In this document: in pieces, positions 44,555 to 54,740 of the stretch | Numbering within the stretch: the stretch's first letter is position 1 | How the letters are laid out: each line of letters starts with the position of its first letter | Assembly: GCF_014203755.1 (NCBI RefSeq) | Contig: NZ_JACHJS010000001.1 | Span: 1,488,001 to 1,552,000, forward strand | Reading direction: 5' to 3' | Length of the DNA stretch: 64,000 bases | DNA from: Saccharothrix violaceirubra | GTDB taxonomy: Bacteria; Actinomycetota; Actinomycetes; Mycobacteriales; Pseudonocardiaceae | Notes under the pieces: generated by a model | What the model saw: the letters and a program-made list of their open reading frames with translations, nothing else | Databases searched by the model: none | Told to the model about the DNA's origin: nothing | Position numbers and translations under genes: made by a program

Positions 44555-45151
44555 GTGCGGTTCAAGATCAGAATCATGATTGCCGCGGGTCTCGTCGCGT
44601 CTCTCGCGGCATGCGCGAACACCACCACACCGGGCACGCCGACACCGGCGGAAACCGGTGGCGGTTCGACCAAGGGAAGCCCGACCACCGGCGCTCAGCC
44701 GTCGACCGGTGACGACGTCGACATAGCGAAGTTCGCAGACAAGCCCTGCGATCTGGTCAAGTCGGACCAACTCGCCCTTCTGGGCAGGGTTCGCGAGACG
44801 AAGCCGGGTACCAACACCCTCGGGCCGATGTGCACTTGGAAGGGGACCGATCCCACCAAGGACAACACTTACGAGCTTTCCCTGGTGAACAAGGGCCCCA
44901 CGTTCGACTCGATGTCCGAGAACTTCCGCGACTACCCGATCTTCCGGGAGACCACCATCGCGGGCTTGAAGGCTGTGAGCGTCGACAGGACCAATGGCAC
45001 ATCGAGTTGCGAGACTTTGGTCCGTACGTCGGCCAAGAACGCGGTCTTTATCCAGACAGTGCTGCCCGCCACCGGGAAGGGCACCGTCGAGCAGTCCTGC
45101 CAGGCCTCCGAGAAGGTGGCCGCGATCGTCATCGGCAACCTGAAGGGCTGA
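44555..45151 (+). CDS. DUF3558 lipoprotein
   Basis: 198 residues from GTG 44555. The signal peptide FKIRIMIAAGLVASLAAC ends in a lipobox (SLAAC), so the mature protein should be lipidated by the Lgt encoded at 6.5 kb. A Thr/Pro/Gly linker follows, then the DUF3558 core: FADKPCDLVKSDQLALLG, CTWKGTDPTKDNTYELSLV, TSSCETLVRTSAKNAVFIQTVLP and SCQASEKVAAIVIGNLKG, with four conserved cysteines that may pair. DUF3558 is confined to actinobacteria and has no known activity. Confidence 0.85.
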   Translation: MRFKIRIMIAAGLVASLAACANTTTPGTPTPAETGGGSTKGSPTTGAQPSTGDDVDIAKFADKPCDLVKSDQLALLGRVRETKPGTNTLGPMCTWKGTDPTKDNTYELSLVNKGPTFDSMSENFRDYPIFRETTIAGLKAVSVDRTNGTSSCETLVRTSAKNAVFIQTVLPATGKGTVEQSCQASEKVAAIVIGNLKG

Positions 45152-45277
45152 CCCCGGGTCGTACGCGGCGTCATCCTCCAGGTGGATGCCGCCGTGGCTT
45201 GTGAGGTGACGCCCGCGCACGCACCGGCTCCCTAGCGTTCTTCCTGTCGCACTCGAACACGTCAGGAAGAGGGAGTC

Positions 45278-46030
<753 letters not shown>

Positions 46031-46033
46031 CCG

Positions 46034-48532
46034 ATGCTGCGCACGATCATCGCGGGCCTCAAGGCCCGCACCGCGCGGCTCGTCCTCTCGTCCGTCGCCA
46101 TCGCCCTGGGCGTCGCCTTCGTGACCGGGACCCTGGTCCTGGGCGACGCCATGAACCTCAGCCTGCGAGAGGAGTTCGCCAAAAGCGCCCGCAACGTCGA
46201 CGTCGCCGTCTCCCTGCCCGACGACTCCACCCTCACCGGCGTTCCCCAGGGGACGGTGGACGCGGTTCGCCAAGCACCCGGTGTCGAGGCTGCTGACCCC
46301 CGGTTCTTCGTCCAGGTGCCGCTGATCGGCGGTGACGGCAAGGCCCGCCCGGCCGTCGCCGTGCCGCTGGCCACCTCCGACAAGCTGCGCGAGTACGACC
46401 TCAAGGAGGGCCGCTACCCCGAGGGCCCGAACGAGATCGCGGTCGACACGCGCACGGCGACGGCGGGCAAGCTCTCCCTCGGCAAGCCGGTCTCGCTGCT
46501 CGCGGAGGACGACCGACGCGTCGAGCTGACCGTCGTCGGCGTCTACACGCAGGGCGCCGGGTCGGCGCAGATGTCCGGCATCGACCACGTGGTGCTCGAG
46601 CCGGCCGCGCTCACGGCCTTCGACCCCGACGCGTTGCCCTACCAGGTCGTGGCCGTGGCCAAGGCCGGTGTCACGCAGCAGCAACTGGCCGACGCGGTGC
46701 GCACGGCGGTCGGTGCCGACTTCCAGGTGCTGACCGGCGAGCAGTTGACCAAGAAGCTGCTGGCGCAGATCAGTTCCGAGGCGGGCGAGTTCACCACGCT
46801 GCTGCTCGCGTTCGCGCTCATCGCGCTGGTCGTCGCGTCGATGGTCATCTACAACACGTTCACGATCCTGGTCGCGCAACGCACCCGTGAACTCGCCCTG
46901 ATGCGCTGTGTCGGCGCGAGTCGGGGCCAGGTGTTCCGGGGCGTGCTCGCCGAGGCCGTGGTGATGGGCCTGGCCGCGTCGGTGATCGGCCTGTTCGGCG
47001 GGCTCGGCGTGTCCGCGCTGCTGCAGAAGGTCATCAGCGGGTTCGCGGACTCCGACGGCGACGTTCTGCTGCCGATGTCGCCGACGACCGTGCTCGCGGC
47101 GTTCGGTGTCGGCGTGATCGTCACGGTGCTCGCCGCCGTGTTGCCGGCACGCAAGGCGACGCGTGTCGCGCCCATCGCCGCGCTCCGGGAGCAGATCGAC
47201 AGCGGTGAGGAGGTCTCCCGCACGGGTCTGCTGCGCGTGCTGTCCGCGGTCGTGCTCGCGATCGTCGGCGCGGGCGTGGTCGTGGTCGGCGCCGGGATCA
47301 AGGGCGAGTCCGCGCTGTTCGTCACGGGCGGCGGCACGATGGTCATGCTGCTGGCCGCCGTGGTGATCGGTCCGCTGGTCGTCGGCCCGGTCAACCGGGC
47401 GCTCGGCGTGCTGCCCCGCCTGGTGTTCGGCGTGCCGGCGAAGCTGGCCTCGGCCAACGCCGGCCGCAACCCCAAGCGCACGTCCGCGACGACCGCCGCG
47501 CTGATGATCGGCGTGACCATCGTCGCCATGATCACCGTGGTCGCGAACAGCGCCAAGGAGACGGCGAACACCCAGATCGACGCACGCTTCCCGGCGGACT
47601 ACACGGTGACGTCCTCGGTCGGCGACCGCCCGCTGCCCCAGGACCTGGCCACGAAGCTGGAGCAGGTGTCGGAGGTCGAGCACGTCGCGCCGATGACCGA
47701 GGTGTACGGCGAGGACGGGTACTTCACCGGCGTGCCGCGCTCGGCGCTCGGCGACCTCGTCAAGCCCGCGGTCAGCGGGGGCTCGCTCGACGCCCTGGGC
47801 GATGGCAAGATCGCGTTGAACGTCGAGTACGCGCAGCAGCACAACCTCGCCGTGGGCTCCACGGTCGAGATCAAGCCCCGCGACGGTGTCGCGACCACGC
47901 TCTCGGTGGTCGCGCTGATCAAGGGCCAGCGGCTGAGCGACGGCATGGTGACGCTGGAGACCGCGGCCCGGATCATGCCGGACGTCGACGGCTACCAGAG
48001 CATCCTGGTCAAGCTCAAGCCGGGCGTGGCGGACGGGCGCGCGGCCGTCGAACGGGTCACGTCCACCTCGCCGCTGGCCGTGCTCGACAGCGCGGCCGAG
48101 ACGAAGGCCCAGCTCAACACCCAGCTCGACCAGGTGCTGGCGTTCGTGTGGGCGCTGATCGGGCTGGCCGTGGTGATCGCGCTGTTCGGCATCGCGAACA
48201 CGCTGACGCTCAGCGTCCTGGAACGGACCCGCGAGTCGGCGTTGCTGCGCGCGCTCGGCCTGACCCGCGGCCAGCTCCGGCTCATGCTGGTGGTGGAGTC
48301 GATCCTGATGGCGCTGATGGGCGCGGCGGTCGGCCTGGCGCTCGGCATCGGGTTCGGGTGGCTGCTCACCTCGGCGCTGTCCTCCGACACCTTGAAGATC
48401 GACCTGATCGTGCCGTTCGGCCAGATCGGGGTGATGCTGGCGGCGGCGGTGCTCGCGGCGGTGCTGGCGGCGGCCCTGCCCGCCCGGCGCGCGGCCCGTA
48501 CCTCGATCGTGGGCGGCATGGCCACCACGTGA
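46034..48532 (+). CDS. FtsX-like ABC transporter permease
   Basis: 832 residues. It has the usual long-permease plan: an N-terminal helix (LVLSSVAIALGVAFVTGTLVL), an extracytoplasmic domain, a first FtsX unit (LLLAFALIALVVASMVIYNTFTILVAQRTRELALMRCVGASRGQVFR), an internal helix pair, a second extracellular domain, and a final FtsX unit (FVWALIGLAVVIALFGIANTLTLSVLERTRESALLRALGLTRGQL). Family members move lipids, peptides or drugs out of the membrane, or transmit force to cell-wall hydrolases. A strong hairpin terminator follows the stop. Confidence 0.95.
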   Translation: MLRTIIAGLKARTARLVLSSVAIALGVAFVTGTLVLGDAMNLSLREEFAKSARNVDVAVSLPDDSTLTGVPQGTVDAVRQAPGVEAADPRFFVQVPLIGGDGKARPAVAVPLATSDKLREYDLKEGRYPEGPNEIAVDTRTATAGKLSLGKPVSLLAEDDRRVELTVVGVYTQGAGSAQMSGIDHVVLEPAALTAFDPDALPYQVVAVAKAGVTQQQLADAVRTAVGADFQVLTGEQLTKKLLAQISSEAGEFTTLLLAFALIALVVASMVIYNTFTILVAQRTRELALMRCVGASRGQVFRGVLAEAVVMGLAASVIGLFGGLGVSALLQKVISGFADSDGDVLLPMSPTTVLAAFGVGVIVTVLAAVLPARKATRVAPIAALREQIDSGEEVSRTGLLRVLSAVVLAIVGAGVVVVGAGIKGESALFVTGGGTMVMLLAAVVIGPLVVGPVNRALGVLPRLVFGVPAKLASANAGRNPKRTSATTAALMIGVTIVAMITVVANSAKETANTQIDARFPADYTVTSSVGDRPLPQDLATKLEQVSEVEHVAPMTEVYGEDGYFTGVPRSALGDLVKPAVSGGSLDALGDGKIALNVEYAQQHNLAVGSTVEIKPRDGVATTLSVVALIKGQRLSDGMVTLETAARIMPDVDGYQSILVKLKPGVADGRAAVERVTSTSPLAVLDSAAETKAQLNTQLDQVLAFVWALIGLAVVIALFGIANTLTLSVLERTRESALLRALGLTRGQLRLMLVVESILMALMGAAVGLALGIGFGWLLTSALSSDTLKIDLIVPFGQIGVMLAAAVLAAVLAAALPARRAARTSIVGGMATT

Positions 48533-48537
48533 TCCGA

Positions 48538-48566
48538 TGCCGGTGACCCGCCCAGGGTCACCGGCA
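48538..48566 (+). terminator. terminator of the ABC operon
   Basis: Perfect 12-bp stem TGCCGGTGACCC / GGGTCACCGGCA with a 5-nt loop starting 6 bp after the permease stop. No T-tract. Confidence 0.75.
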
Positions 48567-48625
48567 CGGGTGTATTTCCGCGTCCGCGCGTCCCGTCCGG
48601 CCGGTCCCGCCCTCTACTCGGGGTG

Positions 48626-48658
48626 CGGGGTGACCCGGGCGAGGGCCGGGTCACCCCG
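48626..48658. terminator. second convergent hairpin, before the LacI gene end
   Basis: Perfect 13-bp stem CGGGGTGACCCGG / CCGGGTCACCCCG with a 7-nt loop, 4 bp beyond the stop of the leftward LacI gene. Confidence 0.75.
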
Positions 48659-48662
48659 TGGG

Positions 48663-49679
48663 TCAGGTCGTCCCGCGCCGGACCAGCGTGGTCGGCAGGA
48701 TCTCGCGGCGTGGCCGGACCGGATCGTCGCGCAACAGCCGCAGGACCTGGGTCACCATGCCCGCGACCTGCGCCTCCACGTCCTGGCGCACGCTCGTCAA
48801 CGGCGGCACGGTGTGCGGCGCCACCGTCGGGTCGTCGTCGAACCCGACCACGGCCACGTCCTCGGGCACCCGCCGGCCCGCCTCGCGCAACGCGTCCAGC
48901 ACCCCGGACGCCAGGTGGTCGGACACCGCGAACACCCCGTCGAGGTCCGGCACGCGCCGCAGCAGTTCGGCCATGGCCCGCCGGGCACCGTCCCGGGTGG
49001 ATCCGCCGTCCTCGACCGGACACGCGTCGAGTACGTCCCGCGCCCCCGCCAACCGGTCGGCCGCCGGGTGCACGTCACGCGGCCCGCCGACCGCCACGAT
49101 CCGCGTGCGGCCCGACGCGACCAGGTGCTCGGCGGCCAACGCCCCACCGCCCTCGTGGTCGTGGTCGACCACGTGCAGGCCTCGCGTCGGACCCCACGGT
49201 CGGCCGGCGAACACGACCGGCAGCGCCAGCCGGCGGGCCATCGGCACGAGCCGATCCCCCTTGCGCGGTGCGAAGACCAGGGCGCCGTCCACGTGGCCAC
49301 CGGTGAGGACGCGTTCCGCGCGGGCCAGGTCCTCGGACGTGCGCACGAGCAGCAGCACCATCTGCACGTCGGCGTCGGCCAGCGCCGCGGCGGTGGCGCG
49401 GATCAGCCACGCGAGCCGGTGGTCGTCGGTCGGCTCCGATTCGGAGAACACCACCGCGACCGCGTCCGTGCGCCGCGTGACCAGGGTGCGGGCGGCGCGG
49501 TTGGGCTGGTAGCCGAGTTCGGCGACGGCCGCGGTGACCGCGTCGTGCGCCGCGCGGCTGACCCGGGGCGAGGAGTTGAGCACCCGGGACGCGGTGGCCC
49601 GGGAGACCCCGGCCCGTGCGGCGACGTCCTCCAACGTCGGCCGGGGACCGGAGTGCGGCGGGACGGACACGGACACCAC
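48663..49679 (-). CDS. LacI-family transcriptional regulator
   Basis: 338 residues at most. The HTH PTLEDVAARAGVSRATASRVLN followed by the hinge (ELGYQPNRAARTLVTRRT) and a periplasmic-binding-like sensor domain are intact. AGGAG overlaps the first GTG codons; GTG 49670, giving VSVPPHSGPRPTLEDV, has the best spacing (8 nt). LacI proteins sense sugars or nucleosides, but no sugar transport or glycosidase genes adjoin it, so its target is unknown. It lies 16 bp after the Thr-rich protein on the same strand. Confidence 0.93.
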   Translation of the reverse strand: MVSVSVPPHSGPRPTLEDVAARAGVSRATASRVLNSSPRVSRAAHDAVTAAVAELGYQPNRAARTLVTRRTDAVAVVFSESEPTDDHRLAWLIRATAAALADADVQMVLLLVRTSEDLARAERVLTGGHVDGALVFAPRKGDRLVPMARRLALPVVFAGRPWGPTRGLHVVDHDHEGGGALAAEHLVASGRTRIVAVGGPRDVHPAADRLAGARDVLDACPVEDGGSTRDGARRAMAELLRRVPDLDGVFAVSDHLASGVLDALREAGRRVPEDVAVVGFDDDPTVAPHTVPPLTSVRQDVEAQVAGMVTQVLRLLRDDPVRPRREILPTTLVRRGTT

Positions 49680-49695
49680 TCCTCGTCGGTCCGGG

Positions 49696-50076
49696 CTACT
49701 CGTCGCACTGGGGTGGCGGGAACGGGTTCAGCGGGCCGCAGGGCCATTCCGTGCGCCGCACCTTCGTCGTGGTGGTCGTCGCGGGCACGGTCGTCGTGAC
49801 CGTGGTGGTCGGGTCTTGCGGGGGAGGTGGTTCGGTCGTCGTGCCCGGCTGCGACGTAGTGGTGCGCGGCGCGGAGATGGCCTCCGTGGTGACCGCCGTC
49901 GTCACGGTGATCGTGCGCGCGGAGGTCCCGGTGGCGGACGGCCGCTCGGTGATCCAGGTCGACCCGGGGACGTCCGCGTCGCCTTCCGGGTCGTCGTCGA
50001 GGTAGAAGCCGACCAGGACGCCGGTCAACGCCGACGCCGCCACCGCGAGTCCGCAGGTCGCCCACACCACCCGCAC
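49696..50076 (-). CDS. membrane-anchored Thr-rich hypothetical protein
   Basis: 126 residues from GTG 50076 (GGAGGGA upstream). One N-terminal hydrophobic helix (VVWATCGLAVAASALTGVLVGFYL) is followed by a Thr/Ser/Pro-rich region with runs of Thr-Val and Thr-Thr, ending in KVRRTEWPCGPLNPFPPPQCDE with two cysteines. It looks like a single-pass or secreted stalk protein. No family recognised. Confidence 0.6.
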   Translation of the reverse strand: MRVVWATCGLAVAASALTGVLVGFYLDDDPEGDADVPGSTWITERPSATGTSARTITVTTAVTTEAISAPRTTTSQPGTTTEPPPPQDPTTTVTTTVPATTTTTKVRRTEWPCGPLNPFPPPQCDE

Positions 50077-50257
50077 GGCCTCACTCCCTCCTGCCGGGGC
50101 CCGACCCGGTGCACCGCCACGGCGGGCGGACCGAACAGTACCGCTAGATCACCGTGGTCCCGTTCGGCCCAGCGGACCTCGGGCGACGCACCCGCCGGGC
50201 GGACCCGGACACCGCCCGTCCGGCGGTATCGGCCTGGGCGGGGTGCCCGATCGGACG

Positions 50258-50653
50258 TCACGTGCCGCGCGTGCGCCGTTCCAGCAGTTCGACCCGGCGA
50301 CGCAGGTCGTCCGCGCCCGCGACCCGGGCCAGCACCAGGGCCGCGCCCGCGAGTCCGGCGACGAGGACCGTGCCGGTCAGGTGCCACGTCGGCGCGTCGC
50401 CCGTGCACGGGAACACGTCCTGGAACCGCTCGGCCGAGCACGTCGCGAACGGCACCGCCGCCAGGCCGATGCTCGCTGTCGCCACGCCGCCGAGCAGCAT
50501 CGCGCCGAACGTGCGCATCAGCGGGAACGCGGCGTTGGCGGCACCGGCCGCCGCGATCACGAACAGCAGCGGGACCGGGTGCGGGAACGGCCCGAACGCG
50601 GCGCAGCCGAGCATGATCGCGCCGACGATCGCCAATCCGGTCCGTTCACCCAC
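50258..50653 (-). CDS. hypothetical small membrane protein
   Basis: 131 residues from GTG 50653. Four hydrophobic segments (LAIVGAIMLGCAAFG; PVPLLFVIAAAGAANAAFPL; GAMLLGGVATASIGLAAVPF; LTGTVLVAGLAGAALVLARV) and a charged C-terminal DDLRRRVELLERRTRG that could form a short coiled coil. The two cysteines in FATCSAERFQDVFPCTG would sit outside the membrane. No family assigned. It is upstream of the Thr-rich gene on the same strand. Confidence 0.6.
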   Translation of the reverse strand: MGERTGLAIVGAIMLGCAAFGPFPHPVPLLFVIAAAGAANAAFPLMRTFGAMLLGGVATASIGLAAVPFATCSAERFQDVFPCTGDAPTWHLTGTVLVAGLAGAALVLARVAGADDLRRRVELLERRTRGT

Positions 50654-50893
50654 CGGCCGACCCTAACAACCCGGTCCGGAGGGCGTCAGTGTGACGAGCC
50701 CTCACCGCACGGATCGGGTTCCGCTCCGGGAACACGAACCGTTCACGGTGCCCGTCGCGTGATCCACAGCTCGTCTTCAGGTCCGTGTGCCCCGTTGTGG
50801 TGCACCGTGCTGAGCTGCGTGGACTACGTGACGTGCGGCCACGTGTCAGGTGCGGGACCGCATCGGTGCGGCTCCGGCGCATGATCGGCACAT

Positions 50894-50955
50894 TGGTCTG
50901 ATCCAGGTAGAGCCTTTCGACGGTATTGACGTATCTGGTCTAGACCACATAAAGT
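50894..50955 (+). promoter_or_regulatory. orphan promoter with perfect DasR-type operator
   Basis: TGGTCTAGACCA (50936-50947) is a perfect 12-bp palindrome equal to the core of the Streptomyces DasR element. It lies in the spacer between TTGACG (50926-50931) and TAAAGT (50950-50955). A half-matching TGGTCTGATCCA occurs 42 bp upstream (50894-50905). The arrangement parallels the chitinase promoter at 38.3 kb, yet nothing recognisable lies downstream on this strand. Confidence 0.6.
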
Positions 50956-51040
50956 GGGATGCACCACAACGTCCCTCGTGGATGGGCGGGCGGATGCCCC
51001 ATCGACGAGGAGCCGGCTCACTGGGGTGGGCCACCCGTTG

Positions 51041-51082
51041 GCGGCGGCGCGGATACCTCTCTCCCCACACCCGCGCCGCCGC
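51041..51082. terminator. 12-bp-stem hairpin
   Basis: GCGGCGGCGCGG pairs perfectly with CCGCGCCGCCGC across an 18-nt loop. It is 18 bp past the fadB-like stop on the minus strand, and also about 90 bp past the orphan promoter on the plus strand, so it could terminate either transcript. Confidence 0.65.
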
Positions 51083-51099
51083 TGACGGCTGTCCGGAGG

Positions 51100-53154
51100 T
51101 CAGTACTTCCCGCCGACGCGGGCCAACTCGCGCAACGACTCCGGTGCGCGGAACCGTTCCGCGTACCTGTCCGCCAACTCGTCCGCGCGCGCCACGAACG
51201 CCGCCGGGCCGTAGGCGTTGACGAACTGGAGCGTCCCGCCGCTCCACGGCGCGAACCCCAGACCGAGCACACTGCCCACGTCCGCCTCGCCGACCGACCG
51301 CAGCACGCCCTCGTCCAGGCAGCGCACGGTCTCCAGCACCTGGGCGAACAGCAGGCGGTCCTCGACGTCGCGTTCGGGCACGTCCACCTCACGGCGGTAG
51401 CGCGACAGCCCCGGCCACAGGCGCTTGGGCCCGTCCGCCGGGTACTCGTAGAACCCGCCGCCGCCGGACCGCCCGGTGCGGCCCTGCCCGACCAGGTCCG
51501 CGAGGACGTCCAGCGCCGGGTGGTCGGCGAACACCCCGGACGCGTCCGGGTCCTCGGCCAGGGTCTGCTCGCGGATCGCCAACGGCAGCGTCAACGCCAC
51601 CTCGTCGGACACCGCCAGCGGTCCGACCGCCATGCCCGACCGCCGCGCCACGTTCTCCACCAGCGCGGGCCCGACGCCCTCGGCGACCAGCGCGACGCCT
51701 TCCGTCACGTACGCGCCGAACACGCGCGACGTGTAGAAGCCCCGCGCGTCGTTCACGACGATCGGTGTCTTGCCGATGTGCCGGACGAAGTCGAACGCAC
51801 GCGCCAACGTGTCGTCCGACGTCCGCGCGCCGACCACGATCTCCACCAGTCGCATCCTGGGGACGGGGGAGAAGAAGTGCAGACCGATCACCCGTGACGG
51901 GTCGGCGACCGCGTCGGCCAGCCCGGTGATCGGCAGCGTCGACGTGTTCGACGCGATCACCGCGTCCCGCGACACGACCGCCGCCACGTCGCCGAGCACG
52001 CGACGTTTCAGCGGCCGGTCCTCGTACACGGCCTCGATCACCGGATCGCACCCGGCCAGGTCGGCGTCGGAGTCCGTCGGTGTGATGCCGGGCAGACCGC
52101 GCGCACCGCGTTCGGCCGCCTCCCGCGTGACGTCCTTGAGCACGACCTCCAGCCCGGCCGCCGCGCACACCGCGGCGATGCCCGACCCCATCAGTCCCGC
52201 GCCGACGACACCCACCTTCGTCACGGACGTGGGCGGCACGCCGGACGGTCGCGCGGCACCGGCCGTGATCGCGTTCAGCGCGAACCAGTACGTGCCGATC
52301 ATGTTCTTCGCGACCTGGCCGGTCAGCAGCTCGACGAAGTACCGGCTCTCGACCTCCAACGCGGTGTCGACGTCGACCAGCGTGCCCTCGATCGCCGCCG
52401 CCAGGATCTTCTCCGGCGCCGGGTACACGCCGTGGGTCTTCTTGCGCAGCATGGCCGGTGCCGACGCGAGAAGTCCCGCGTACTCCGAACCGGCCGTGCC
52501 CGGCACGGTGAACCCGCGCCGATCCCACGGCTGGACGGGATCGGGGTTGGCCGCGATCCACGCCCGCGCCCGGTCACGGAGTTCCGCCGGCGTCGACGCG
52601 ACCGCGTCCACGATCCCGGCCTCGGCGGCGGCTTCCGGCCGCAGTCGCGTGCCCTCGGTCAGCAACGGCAACGCCGCGCGCGGACCGAGCATCCGCACCA
52701 GTCGCGTGACACCGCCGCCGCCGGGCAGCAGCCCCAGCGTCACCTCGGGCAGACCCAACCTGATCCGGTCGTCGTCGAGCACGACGCGGTGGTGGCACGC
52801 GAGCGCGATCTCCAGACCGCCGCCCAACGCGCTGCCCTCGATCACCGCGACGACCGGTCGGCCGAGCCGTTCCAGCCGGCGCAACTGTCCCTTGACGTCG
52901 GCGACGAACGCCATCGTGTCGCCAAGATCGTCACGTTCCACGCCGACGAGCACCGCCAGGTCGCCGCCCGCGAAGAACGTCTTCTTGGCCGACGTGAGCA
53001 GCACGCCGGTGACCTTGTCGCGTTCGGCCTCCAGTCGCGACACGGCCGCGCCCATGGCCGCGCGGTACTCGGCGTTCATCACGTTCACCGAGCCGGTCAG
53101 GTCCATGGTCAGCGTGACGACGCCCGTGTCGTCGCGCTCGTAGTGGATGGTCAT
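51100..53154 (-). CDS. fadB: fatty acid oxidation multifunctional protein (enoyl-CoA hydratase / 3-hydroxyacyl-CoA dehydrogenase)
   Basis: 684 residues. N-terminal enoyl-CoA hydratase domain: [32 protein letters not shown] and [18 protein letters not shown] with the catalytic Glu residues. The dehydrogenase begins at [22 protein letters not shown] (NAD Rossmann), continues with [12 protein letters not shown] and [17 protein letters not shown] containing the catalytic His, then the C-terminal dimerisation domains ([26 protein letters not shown]). ATG 53154 (GAGGG upstream) overlaps the stop of the thiolase gene, so the two are translationally coupled. Confidence 0.94.
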   Translation of the reverse strand: MTIHYERDDTGVVTLTMDLTGSVNVMNAEYRAAMGAAVSRLEAERDKVTGVLLTSAKKTFFAGGDLAVLVGVERDDLGDTMAFVADVKGQLRRLERLGRPVVAVIEGSALGGGLEIALACHHRVVLDDDRIRLGLPEVTLGLLPGGGGVTRLVRMLGPRAALPLLTEGTRLRPEAAAEAGIVDAVASTPAELRDRARAWIAANPDPVQPWDRRGFTVPGTAGSEYAGLLASAPAMLRKKTHGVYPAPEKILAAAIEGTLVDVDTALEVESRYFVELLTGQVAKNMIGTYWFALNAITAGAARPSGVPPTSVTKVGVVGAGLMGSGIAAVCAAAGLEVVLKDVTREAAERGARGLPGITPTDSDADLAGCDPVIEAVYEDRPLKRRVLGDVAAVVSRDAVIASNTSTLPITGLADAVADPSRVIGLHFFSPVPRMRLVEIVVGARTSDDTLARAFDFVRHIGKTPIVVNDARGFYTSRVFGAYVTEGVALVAEGVGPALVENVARRSGMAVGPLAVSDEVALTLPLAIREQTLAEDPDASGVFADHPALDVLADLVGQGRTGRSGGGGFYEYPADGPKRLWPGLSRYRREVDVPERDVEDRLLFAQVLETVRCLDEGVLRSVGEADVGSVLGLGFAPWSGGTLQFVNAYGPAAFVARADELADRYAERFRAPESLRELARVGGKY

Positions 53155-54356
53155 CGGACCCTCTCGACGATCGTCGCGATGCCCATGCCGCCGCCGACGC
53201 ACAGCGTGACCAGGCCGCGGTGCAGGTCACGGCGCTCCAGTTCGTCCAGCAGCGTGCCCAGGATCATGCAGCCGGTCGCGCCGAGCGGGTGGCCCAGCGC
53301 GATCGCGCCACCGTTGACGTTGATCTTGTCGTCGGGCACGTCGAGATCGCGCTGGAAACGCAGCACCACGGCCGCGAACGCCTCGTTGACCTCGAACAGG
53401 TCGATGTCGTCGACCCCGAGACCGGCCCGCTCCAACGCCTTGCGCGCGGCCGGTGCCGGACCGGTGAGCATGATCGTCGGGTCGGTGCCGACCACCGCGG
53501 TCGACACGATCCGGGCGCGCGGCGTGAGCCCCAGCGCGCGTCCGGCCCGGTCGTCGCCGATCAGTACGGCCGCCGCGCCGTCCACGATCTGCGACGAGTT
53601 CCCCGGCGTGTGCACGTGCTCGATCCGCTCCACGGTCGGGTACCGGTCGATCGCCACCGCGTCGAAGCCGAGGTCGCCGTGGAACCGGAACGCGGGCTTG
53701 AGCCCGGCCAGTCCCTCGGCGGTGGTCTCGGGGCGGATCGCCTCGTCGTGGTCGAGCACGGTGACGCCGTTGCGGTCGACGACCGGCACCAGCGACCGGG
53801 CGAAGTATCCGTGCTCGCGCGCGTGCGCGGCGAGTCGCTGGGAGCGCAACGCGTACGCGTCCACGTCCTCGCGCGTGATACCTTCCAGCGTCGCGATGAG
53901 GTCGGCGCTCACGCCCTGCGGTACGAAACTCGTCGCGAGCATGGTCTCCGGGTCGGTGGTCCAGGCGCCGCCGTCCGAGCCCATCGGCACCCGTGACATG
54001 GACTCCACGCCGCCCGCGACCACCAGGTCCTCGAACCCCGACGCGACCTTGGCCGCGGCCAGGTTCACCGCCTCCAGTCCCGACGCGCAGAACCGGTTGA
54101 GCTGCACGCCGGCCACGACCGGGTCCCAGCCGGCGGCGAGGACGGCGCCGCGCGCGATGTCCCCGCCCTGCTCGCCTACCGGGGACACGACGCCGAACAC
54201 GACGTCGTCCACGGCCGCGGTGTCGAGCCCGGTACGCCGCGCGAGCGCGTCGAGCACCCCGGCGGCCAGGGTGATGGGCTTGACCCCGTGCAGCGAGCCG
54301 CGCTTTCCCCTGCCACGTGGTGTGCGTACCGCGTCGAAGATCAAGGCTCCGCTCAT
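53151..54356 (-). CDS. fadA: acetyl-CoA C-acyltransferase (thiolase)
   Basis: Thiolytic last step of beta-oxidation. 401 residues from ATG 54356 ([17 protein letters not shown]); GTG/ATG further up are in frame but less typical. Catalytic Cys is in [20 protein letters not shown], the His in [17 protein letters not shown], and the second Cys in [11 protein letters not shown] near the end; EVNEAFAAV is also intact. The stop overlaps the FadB start (ATGA). It is divergent from the alpha-methylacyl-CoA racemase gene, so the region forms a fatty-acid degradation unit. Confidence 0.95.
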   Translation of the reverse strand: MSGALIFDAVRTPRGRGKRGSLHGVKPITLAAGVLDALARRTGLDTAAVDDVVFGVVSPVGEQGGDIARGAVLAAGWDPVVAGVQLNRFCASGLEAVNLAAAKVASGFEDLVVAGGVESMSRVPMGSDGGAWTTDPETMLATSFVPQGVSADLIATLEGITREDVDAYALRSQRLAAHAREHGYFARSLVPVVDRNGVTVLDHDEAIRPETTAEGLAGLKPAFRFHGDLGFDAVAIDRYPTVERIEHVHTPGNSSQIVDGAAAVLIGDDRAGRALGLTPRARIVSTAVVGTDPTIMLTGPAPAARKALERAGLGVDDIDLFEVNEAFAAVVLRFQRDLDVPDDKINVNGGAIALGHPLGATGCMILGTLLDELERRDLHRGLVTLCVGGGMGIATIVERVR

Positions 54357-54740
54357 GTACCCAACGGTAACCACCGACGCGTGTCGTGCGCACGCTCTTG
54401 CGCCCTACGGCGGTCCGGTGTCGGTGCCGGAAGGACCCGACCGCGACACGAGCCGCGTTCCGTCTCCCTGCGGGTACGCCGCGTCGGCTCGGCTCCGACA
54501 CCCACGAGGACCGGGTTCCGTCCCCGCGTGGGTACGTTGACGTGAGTCGCGCACCGGGTGTGTCATGACCTGTGCACCGGGACGCGGGACCGGCGCCGAC
54601 CTGTGTTCCGTGACGGGGTTGTGCGACGAATGCGCCGCCGTGTCGATCTTGACGACGTGTGCCGGCTCGCGTCACGTGGTTCGCGTCGCGTCCGGACACG
54701 AGCGCTGTGGCCGCTCGCGGCGGCCGGCACGGTGTCGGTC
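54357..54740. other. divergent intergenic region, no extra gene seen
   Basis: 384 bp between the thiolase and racemase starts. On the minus strand it carries two GACGGAAC-type words about 58 bp apart (near 54460 and 54518) that weakly resemble the 30-bp repeat family; I do not claim membership. Promoters for both directions must lie here. Confidence 0.5.

Larger units (their letters stand above)
50654..51099. other. intergenic with orphan promoter-like region
   Basis: 446 bp between a leftward membrane gene and the end of the leftward fadB-like gene. It holds the DasR-like site, promoter elements reading right, and a strong hairpin, but no accepted gene. A 35-codon frame at 50978-51085 has no ribosome site. 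Confidence 0.6.

Noticed and set aside
50959..51897. 312-codon plus-strand frame downstream of the orphan promoter
   Set aside because: Most of it is antisense to the intact fadB gene and Arg-rich; no ribosome site at the ATG.
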